Part shown: positions 16,744-22,222 of the stretch, piece by piece
How positions within the stretch are numbered: position 1 is the first letter of the stretch
How the letters are laid out: each line of letters starts with the position of its first letter
Assembly (NCBI GenBank): GCA_016946835.1
Contig: JACVTC010000506.1
Location: 1 to 22,222 of the forward strand
Direction: 5' to 3'
Origin: Neocallimastix lanati (nom. inval.)
Taxonomy: Eukaryota > Neocallimastigomycota > Neocallimastigomycetes > Neocallimastigales > Neocallimastigaceae
Length of the DNA: 22,222 bases
Made by a program: the position numbers and the translations under genes
Notes under the pieces: generated by a model
Seen by the model: the letters and a program-made list of their open reading frames with translations, nothing else
Told to the model about the DNA's origin: nothing
Database searches by the model: none

Positions 16744-18557
16744 ATGACATGTCTCCTGAACCACCAATGAATAACTCTTATGAATCAAATGATTTAATAA
16801 TCAATTATTTAGGGGACTATAACAAACCTAAAACAAATCCAATCAACTATAATATTTCAAATGAATCAATTCATGATGAACATAAATCAAATATATCAAA
16901 TAAAATTATGGAATCACGTGATATAATAATCAATAACGTAGAAAATAATAATAATCTAGAATTAAACCTTATTGGTAAAAATAAATTAGTAAAACCTCAT
17001 GATAGTCCACTTCCACCTATGATTCCAAATATTATTACAAACGACTTAAATAGAAAAACTATATATGAATTCATCAACAATCATAAATGTCATCCAGATT
17101 ATAATAATGGATATGTAATATCCATAGATTCTGGAGCATCTTCAAATATCACGGGATCACTTAAAAATCTATGTAATGTTAGAGATTATCATACAAATAT
17201 GATACTACCAACAAAGGAAAAAGAAATAGTACAAGTTTCAAAAATTGGAGATCTTACGGGATACATCAATAATATTTACTTCATAATAAAAAATGTATTA
17301 TATTCAGAAGATATTAATGAAAATAAAACATTAATATCATTCAACGATCTTAAAAGACAGTACTTAGCTGATGTTATCATTATTGATAACAATGCATACT
17401 TTAGATTAGCAAAACTAAATGGTCAACTTTTATGCATAGAAAAAGAAAACTCAATCAAAATTTGTAATATTTACGTTAATAATAAACAAGGAAATTATAA
17501 AACAATATACAGTTTACAAAGTAGCAATCTAGACCAATACTCCTTAAGTATATGGCATAAAAGACTGTGCCATTTCTATAACAATAATCTTATTAAATTC
17601 CTAAATGGACACACAATTAACAAAACTCTATGTATTGGCTGCAAAATATCAAAGCTGAAAAAAGAACCTTTTAGAAAAACTTTAAACGCAAGAAGTACAA
17701 GGCCATTGGAACTAATCCACTCGGACATTATTGGACCTCTTAAAGAATCAAGGAATAATTTCAAATATATTTTAACTTTCCTTGATGATTTCACAAGAAA
17801 AAGTTGGATATATCTACTAAAAAGAAAATCTGAAGTTCCAGAAATCTTTGAAAATTTTATAAGAATGGTGACAAATGAATCAAATTTAACAATAACAAAA
17901 ATACAAAGTGACAATGGAAAAGAATATACATCAAGAAAATTCATAGATATCTGCAACAAAGCAGGTATACAAAGAAATCTTACCGTTCCAAGAAACCCAC
18001 AAAGCAATGGAAGAGCTGAAAGATTAAATGGAACAATAATAAATGCTACAAAAGCATTATTAAACCAAGCAAAGTTAAGCTACCACTTCTGGGAAGACGC
18101 TGTCAAAACCGCAGTGAAAATATATAATATGACTCCAAGAACTGCAATAAAGTTTAAAATTCCTGATGAATTATACTACCATAAAGAAGTGAATATTGAC
18201 AATCTTCGTGTTTTTGGATGCAGAGCATACTACTATGTAGATGCTTCCCTTAAAAACTCAAAATTTGATAACAACACATTACCTGGAATTTTCTTAGGAT
18301 ATGATGAACATTCTCCAGGATATGTTATTTTTGGAACTAATGATTGCAAAACTCATATTGTTCGTGATGCCGTATTCGAAGAAGATATCCCTGGAAACTT
18401 TAATTTCAATAACAAAACAAATTATAAAGAAAATTACACACCTGAAGAACTTAACACAGAAGAAGATGAAGATGAAGACGAAGATTTAGAATATGAATCA
18501 AATGAAAATATTCAAACGTTCATCACCAAAGTAACAACAATCAAAATGTACTCTTAA
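16725..18557 (+). CDS. Copia Pol part 1: protease and integrase
   Basis: Read as a continuation of Gag through the UGA; the first internal ATG is 16749, and residue numbers here count from it (602 aa). An Asn-rich lead is followed by the aspartic protease with IDSGASSNITG, catalytic Asp127. Integrase follows: the zinc finger WHKRLCH...CIGC (His270, His275, Cys295, Cys298), then the catalytic triad Asp326 (LIHSDIIGP), Asp388 (IQSDNGKEY) and Glu424 (SNGRAERLNG). The last two are separated by exactly 35 residues (D35E). The C-terminal module has VFGCRAYYYVD at 488 and GIFLGYDEHSPGYVIFG at 513. All catalytic residues are intact. The tail is an acidic EEDEDEDEDLEYESNEN run and ends in a frame break: after about 18506 the coding signal moves to the -1 frame, and this frame meets TAA at 18555. 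Confidence 0.94.
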   Translation, partial: LDGENPYDMSPEPPMNNSYESNDLIINYLGDYNKPKTNPINYNISNESIHDEHKSNISNKIMESRDIIINNVENNNNLELNLIGKNKLVKPHDSPLPPMIPNIITNDLNRKTIYEFINNHKCHPDYNNGYVISIDSGASSNITGSLKNLCNVRDYHTNMILPTKEKEIVQVSKIGDLTGYINNIYFIIKNVLYSEDINENKTLISFNDLKRQYLADVIIIDNNAYFRLAKLNGQLLCIEKENSIKICNIYVNNKQGNYKTIYSLQSSNLDQYSLSIWHKRLCHFYNNNLIKFLNGHTINKTLCIGCKISKLKKEPFRKTLNARSTRPLELIHSDIIGPLKESRNNFKYILTFLDDFTRKSWIYLLKRKSEVPEIFENFIRMVTNESNLTITKIQSDNGKEYTSRKFIDICNKAGIQRNLTVPRNPQSNGRAERLNGTIINATKALLNQAKLSYHFWEDAVKTAVKIYNMTPRTAIKFKIPDELYYHKEVNIDNLRVFGCRAYYYVDASLKNSKFDNNTLPGIFLGYDEHSPGYVIFGTNDCKTHIVRDAVFEEDIPGNFNFNNKTNYKENYTPEELNTEEDEDEDEDLEYESNENIQTFITKVTTIKMYS

Positions 18558-21433
18558 TTCAACAAAATTTCAATAATAATAATACTTCAAATTTCAACGA
18601 CAGTAACCATTCAAGTGAAGATTCTCATGAGTATTCTCAAAACAATAATAATAACTCATTAAATAATAATAAAATTTACAACGACAGTTATGAATCAAAT
18701 ATTTCTACTAATAATTCAAATAATATTTCAAATAATAATTCAAATAATATTCCAAGTAATAATTCAAATATTATTTCAAATAATAACTCAAACAATATCT
18801 CAAATAATACTTCATATAAGAATTCAAATAATTCAACAATTAAATCAAATATCTCGAATCACAATTTAACGAATAATTTAAATAAAATAAAATATATATT
18901 TAACAGTGACTCAAATATTGTCAATAAAATGAAATCAGATATTAAGCAATATGATTTAAAGCATAATGGTATTATTAGTGATTATAAAAATAATAAATTT
19001 AATGCTAATAAAATTGTTAATAAACAATTAAAACAGGCAACTAAAAATTTAAAAGATTTTATTAAAAATAAATATAACAATGAAGAACTCTTATCAGAAA
19101 TTTACAAAAATATAAAATCAAATATATTTTCAAATAATGATAATAACTCCTCAAATAATAATTCCAATACAAATAATAATTTAAAATCAATAAATAATTC
19201 TAATATTCCAATTAATTATCAAAATAATTCAAAGAATATTTCTAATGCAAAACAGTCAAATAAAAATAATAAAAAGATAATTAATAAAGTTCAAGCCACA
19301 AATTCAAATAATTTACATATGCCTGAAAACATTAATCAAAATAGGAAAAATAAAAATCAAGCCACAATAAATACTTCGAAATTTTCAAAAAAAGAAGAGA
19401 GTGAGACGACAACCCGCGGATCCGATCCGGTGTCGTCGGTATCGTTGTGCAGTCGCCTCACAGCTCGACCAGCGAGCCATTTGGGGGAACCCCCGCGAGA
19501 AAAAACGCCTTCTAAAGTGATAATCATTAACAAAAGAAAAGTTTTGAAAGAAAAATTAAAAAGGATTAGAATTCAAAAATTAAAAATCTCAAAAATTTTA
19601 GAGAAAAGAAAAGCACTAAATAATGAAACATCAAAAACTACTCCAAAATACATTGCAATTGTTAATTCTAATTATTTATTAAACAAAAGGAAGAGAGAGA
19701 ATGACTCTAGTACAGATCATAATATTTATAAGAAACAAAGAATTAAACAATTAATTAAATTAGGAAGACAAACATTAAACGATAATCATATTCCTATAAA
19801 ACAAAATGATAATTTTAACAAATCAAATGAAAATGTTAATACTGAAAATGAAACGAATAAAACAAGCAATGATACAAATAAACAAATAAATAGCATTGAT
19901 TTAGATACTCCGCAAACATTCCTAGAAGCAGTAACTAGTGTTGATAAGGATAAATGGATAGAAGCAATATCAAGCGAGCTTGAAAATCTCTACAACAACA
20001 AAACCATGTCCTTAGTAAAGAAGCTACCTGAAGGAAGAAAACCTATTGAATACAAATGGGTATTCACAAAGAAATATAACGATAAAGGAGAACTTGAAAA
20101 ATACAAGGCTAGACTAGTAATCAAAGGATTTAAACAAATTGAAGGTATTGATTATGACAAAACATACTCTCCCACATTATCTGTTGAAAGCATGCGCTTA
20201 GTCATCGCAATAGCTTCATTACATAAATGGAAAATACAACAATTAGACATCAAAGCCGCATACCTAAATGCTCCTCTGAATGAAGAAATCTATATGACAA
20301 TTCCAGAAGGAGATCCAAACTATAAAAACGGTTTTTGGAAATTAAACAAAGCCTTATATGGACTGAAACAAGCAGGAAGAATGTGGAACATAACAATCTC
20401 TAATTTCCTGAAGAGTATAGGTTTTACTCAACTTAAAAGTGAACAATGCTTATTTTCAAAATCAAATTCCAAAAAAGAAACTACTTGCATTGTTGCATTA
20501 TATGTAGATGATATGCTTATTACAGGCTTAGATAGTGAAATAAACTCCACTGTTGAATTAATTAAAAACAAATTTAAAATATCAAAATGTAGTCCAGTAA
20601 ATCATATACTTGGAATAACTGTTGAACCTACTAAATATGGATATAATATTTCACAAAAGAAATATATTAACGATATCTTAAAAAGATTCAAAATAAATGA
20701 AAATCAAAAATCCTCTACTCCTTGTGTAGGTGAAAACATTAAAGAAATTAACAACGAACCATTCGATAATAGTATCTATCAAAGCGCAGTAGGCTCTCTC
20801 ATACATCTAGCAAAATGCACAAGACCTGATATTGCTTGTGCAGTAAACAAAGCATCAAGAAAAAATAAAAACCCAAATATGACCGATTGGAAAAAGGTAC
20901 TACAAATATTTAAATATATTAACCAAACCAAAGACTATTACCTACAATACAAAAGAGATGGAAATCTTAATGGCTATACTGACTCCGACTTCGCTGGAGA
21001 TTTAACCAATAGTAAATCTACATCTGGAAATATCTACTTCCTAGCTTCAGGACCAGTCTTATGGATGTCAAGACAACAACAATGTGTCTCAAGATCCACT
21101 GCCGAAGCAGAATATGTTGCATTATCGGAAGCCGTCGCAAATGGTTTATGGTTAAAAAATATTCTTGAAGAACTATTTAACAAAAAATTCAAAATAAATC
21201 TCTATGGTGACAATAAAGCCAGTCTATATTCCGCCGAAAATTTCGCTATTGGAAAAAGACTAAGACACATACGTGTAAGTTACCATTTCTTCAAGGAACA
21301 TGTTGAAAATAATAATGTTATTTTACAACATATCAAATCCGAAGACAATCTTGCAGATGTACTCACAAAAGATGTCAACGGAAATAAAATGTTATTCTTC
21401 GCAAACAAAATTTTCAAGAAAAATCTTGTTTAG
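18506..21433 (+). CDS. Copia Pol part 2: linker, reverse transcriptase, RNase H
   Basis: This frame is open from 18506, lacks an ATG until 18929 (834 aa from there), and lies -1 to Pol part 1. It should be reached by frameshift, or a base has been lost. Residue numbers count from 18929. Residues 1-325 are an Asn/Lys/Ser linker with a GC-rich foreign-looking insert at 158-195. RT starts near 329 (TPQTFLEAVTSVDKDKWIEA). Catalytic Asp440 lies in QQLDIKAAYLNAPL and the YVDD box at 525-528. The connection carries TPCVGEN at 597. RNase H has YTDSDFAGDL at 683, STAEAEYVALSEA at 723, YGDNKAS at 759 and ADVLTKDV at 809. All catalytic acidic residues are present. The stop TAG at 21431-21433 overlaps the polypurine tract. 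The protein makes double-stranded cDNA in the particle. Confidence 0.94.
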   Translation, partial: KYSNVHHQSNNNQNVLLIQQNFNNNNTSNFNDSNHSSEDSHEYSQNNNNNSLNNNKIYNDSYESNISTNNSNNISNNNSNNIPSNNSNIISNNNSNNISNNTSYKNSNNSTIKSNISNHNLTNNLNKIKYIFNSDSNIVNKMKSDIKQYDLKHNGIISDYKNNKFNANKIVNKQLKQATKNLKDFIKNKYNNEELLSEIYKNIKSNIFSNNDNNSSNNNSNTNNNLKSINNSNIPINYQNNSKNISNAKQSNKNNKKIINKVQATNSNNLHMPENINQNRKNKNQATINTSKFSKKEESETTTRGSDPVSSVSLCSRLTARPASHLGEPPREKTPSKVIIINKRKVLKEKLKRIRIQKLKISKILEKRKALNNETSKTTPKYIAIVNSNYLLNKRKRENDSSTDHNIYKKQRIKQLIKLGRQTLNDNHIPIKQNDNFNKSNENVNTENETNKTSNDTNKQINSIDLDTPQTFLEAVTSVDKDKWIEAISSELENLYNNKTMSLVKKLPEGRKPIEYKWVFTKKYNDKGELEKYKARLVIKGFKQIEGIDYDKTYSPTLSVESMRLVIAIASLHKWKIQQLDIKAAYLNAPLNEEIYMTIPEGDPNYKNGFWKLNKALYGLKQAGRMWNITISNFLKSIGFTQLKSEQCLFSKSNSKKETTCIVALYVDDMLITGLDSEINSTVELIKNKFKISKCSPVNHILGITVEPTKYGYNISQKKYINDILKRFKINENQKSSTPCVGENIKEINNEPFDNSIYQSAVGSLIHLAKCTRPDIACAVNKASRKNKNPNMTDWKKVLQIFKYINQTKDYYLQYKRDGNLNGYTDSDFAGDLTNSKSTSGNIYFLASGPVLWMSRQQQCVSRSTAEAEYVALSEAVANGLWLKNILEELFNKKFKINLYGDNKASLYSAENFAIGKRLRHIRVSYHFFKEHVENNNVILQHIKSEDNLADVLTKDVNGNKMLFFANKIFKKNLV
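18710..18832 (+). repeat. 24-bp coding repeat (Ser-Asn-Asn-Asn-Ser-Asn-Asn-Ile)
   Basis: Five or so degenerate 24-bp units in the pol linker, read in the Pol part 2 frame as SNNNSNNI, SNNNSNNI, PSNNSNII, SNNNSNNI and SNNTSYKN. They lie upstream of the first ATG of that frame. Conservation of the amino-acid pattern here supports the view that the region is translated as part of Pol. Confidence 0.8.
19399..19508 (-). other. GC-rich island inside pol, possible antisense tRNA-derived SINE fragment
   Basis: 19401-19500 is 64 % GC against ~17 % in the linker just upstream. In the pol frame it is open and reads TTTRGSDPVSSVSLCSRLTA then RPASHLGEPPREK. On the minus strand GCTC-GCTGGTC-GAGC (19477-19463) forms a tRNA-like D-arm preceded by TG, as at tRNA positions 8-9. 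GGATCGGATCC (19428-19418) is a B-box-like motif with two mismatches to GGTTCGANTCC, about 50 bases on. T7 (19393-19387) follows as a possible Pol III terminator. On the plus strand GTGAGACGAC/GTCGCCTCAC pair with one mismatch, and GGGGGAACCCCC forms a tight hairpin. The SINE reading is inference; a captured fragment of another gene is the alternative. Confidence 0.45.
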
Positions 21434-21440
21434 GGGGGAA
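21432..21440 (+). other. Polypurine tract of element B
   Basis: AGGGGGGAA lies immediately before the TG of the right LTR and is the plus-strand primer for reverse transcription. A run of six G is striking in this AT-rich DNA. The last codon of pol (TAG) overlaps it by two bases. Confidence 0.93.
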
Positions 21441-21753
21441 TGTTAAAATAATCACATTTTATTTTATATTTTTATATTATTAAAATTATATTTTTATATT
21501 CTTATATTATTATCAATATTATATTTTTATCTTATATTAATATTTTATTCTTATATTTTTATGTTGTGTAACATTTATCTATGTGTATTAATTCATAGAA
21601 TTATCACATGATTAAATATGTAATTTTTACTATAAAAATAATTATTTTTATTATCTTAAAAAATGAGTTCTTTACATTAATAAAATTTATGTATTAAATA
21701 AATACAAAAATAAATAAAGTTTATTATAAAAAAAAACACACATACTTTTCTCA
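21441..21753 (+). repeat. 3' LTR of element B (313 bp)
   Basis: Same sequence as the left LTR, with A9 instead of A11 before CACACATACTTTTCTCA. It ends in CA and is followed by the right GTATT duplication. It supplies the polyadenylation site for the element. Confidence 0.96.
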
Positions 21754-21758
21754 GTATT
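21754..21758. repeat. Target-site duplication, right copy (GTATT)
   Basis: Exact copy of the five bases preceding the left LTR. The empty site would have read TTAGTTA-GTATT-AAACCCACC. Confidence 0.95.
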
Positions 21759-22222
21759 AAACCCACCTTTTACAATGAAGTGTAACAGATACATGGTAAC
21801 ATTAAGCCTATCCAATGATAGCCGATTGATTACGTAACGTATTTATAAACAGTTAACAATTTTAGCTAATCAAATAAAATCTTTACTTATTTTTTGTACA
21901 TTAAATTTTATTATTTTATAGTTTATTTTATTAATAGTTATTTACTTATATAGAGTTTTATTAGTTGATTTGCAATTCATGTTAAATTAAATTATATACC
22001 AATCATTAAATTATTTACATGTATAAAAATAACTGTACTTGTAACAGTAACGCACTAGCGTTACTATTAATGTAAATTGTTATAAATAAATATTAATATT
22101 AATAAATAAAAATTAATTATTAAATAAATAAAATACCTAGTGTAAGCCCAATAATTAATAACGAATAAAGTTATAAAGTGAGGCGCTATATTCTAAGTTT
22201 TAAAAAAAATATATATATAATT
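21759..22222. other. AT-rich flank without genes
   Basis: No coding signal. A perfect hairpin AGTAACGC-ACTA-GCGTTACT lies at 22046-22065 (8-bp arms, 4-base loop). The stretch at 21765-21840 has somewhat higher GC (ACATTAAGCCTATCCAATGA) but no recognisable gene. Confidence 0.6.
22046..22065. repeat. Perfect 8-bp-arm hairpin
   Basis: AGTAACGC and GCGTTACT flank ACTA. It has high GC for this region. No T-run or gene nearby assigns it as a terminator; it could be an old transposon end. Confidence 0.6.

Larger units (their letters stand above)
15293..21753 (+). mobile_element. Full-length Ty1/copia retrotransposon B (6461 bp)
   Basis: A complete element bounded by TG...CA LTRs (15293-15607 and 21441-21753) and flanked by GTATT duplications. 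Internal order: primer binding site 15608, gag 15678-16724, UGA recoding site, protease-integrase to 18557, long Asn-rich linker, RT-RNase H to 21433, polypurine tract 21432-21440. The domain order places it in Ty1/copia. The LTRs differ only by A11 versus A9, so insertion is recent. The in-frame UGA between gag and pol and a half-tRNA primer recall the copia/Tca2 hemivirus group. A single frame break in pol (18506-18557) raises doubt whether this copy is active. Confidence 0.96.

Noticed and set aside
17576-18007. 143-codon minus-strand open frame over integrase
   Set aside because: Antisense of the catalytic core of an evident integrase; the plus frame carries all motifs.
18506-18557. Programmed -1 frameshift at a standard slippery heptamer
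   Set aside because: No X-XXY-YYZ sequence in the 0 frame of the overlap; kept as an open question, not called.
1-22222. CRISPR arrays, rRNA genes, canonical tRNA genes
   Set aside because: No spaced identical repeats with unique spacers, no rRNA signature and no complete tRNA cloverleaf were seen on either strand.

Overview
The window is very AT-rich eukaryotic DNA, roughly 85-90 % A+T outside coding relics. It has long A/T homopolymers, AAT/ATT microsatellites and Asn-rich coding tracts. No complete host gene, tRNA, rRNA or CRISPR array was found. The recognisable genes are all transposable elements or their remains: two related Ty1/copia elements, at least two Ty3/gypsy fragments and a FLYWCH-type Mutator-like transposase relic. 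Composition, Asn-rich linkers and this mix of elements suggest an early-diverging fungus, most likely an anaerobic gut fungus (Neocallimastigomycota), with Glomeromycota or an AT-rich amoeba as alternatives. This is inference from style and family recall, not from a database search.

Layout. 1-2221 is non-coding, with a microsatellite, a four-copy ~162-bp satellite whose units each carry a long hairpin, a T26 run and AT-rich filler. 2222-6180 is copia relic A: primer binding site, a 39-bp minisatellite in the leader, a broken gag, a deletion running from the protease active site into the integrase C-terminus, and a broken RT/RNase H. 6320-6802 is a large imperfect palindrome. 6911-7800 is the MULE relic. 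7801-9765 is AT-rich with three isolated GC-raised islands. 9766-10346 is an unrecognised broken gene. 10347-14660 holds minus-strand gypsy remains: a gag piece at 11393-11811, then integrase, RT and Asn-rich gag-like pieces at 12490-14660.

15293-21753 is copia element B, a full-length, apparently young LTR retrotransposon (6461 bp). It has 315/313-bp LTRs that differ only by two A residues in one homopolymer, a perfect 5-bp target duplication (GTATT), a primer binding site, gag, pol and a polypurine tract. Gag and pol share one frame and are separated by a single UGA in the sequence UGA-CUA-G followed by a small stem-loop. This is the classic stop-codon readthrough context and would set the Gag:Gag-Pol ratio. 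The primer binding site is complementary to the interior (anticodon arm and D-arm edge) of a tRNA-Lys(CUU)-like molecule, so priming by a half-tRNA is likely, as in copia-type hemiviruses. Relic A has the same primer site.

The most unexpected item is a ~110-bp island of about 64 % GC inside the Lys/Asn-rich pol linker of element B (19399-19508). It is read through in frame. On the minus strand it shows a tRNA-like D-arm, a B-box-like motif and a downstream T-run, so it may be an antisense SINE-like insert.
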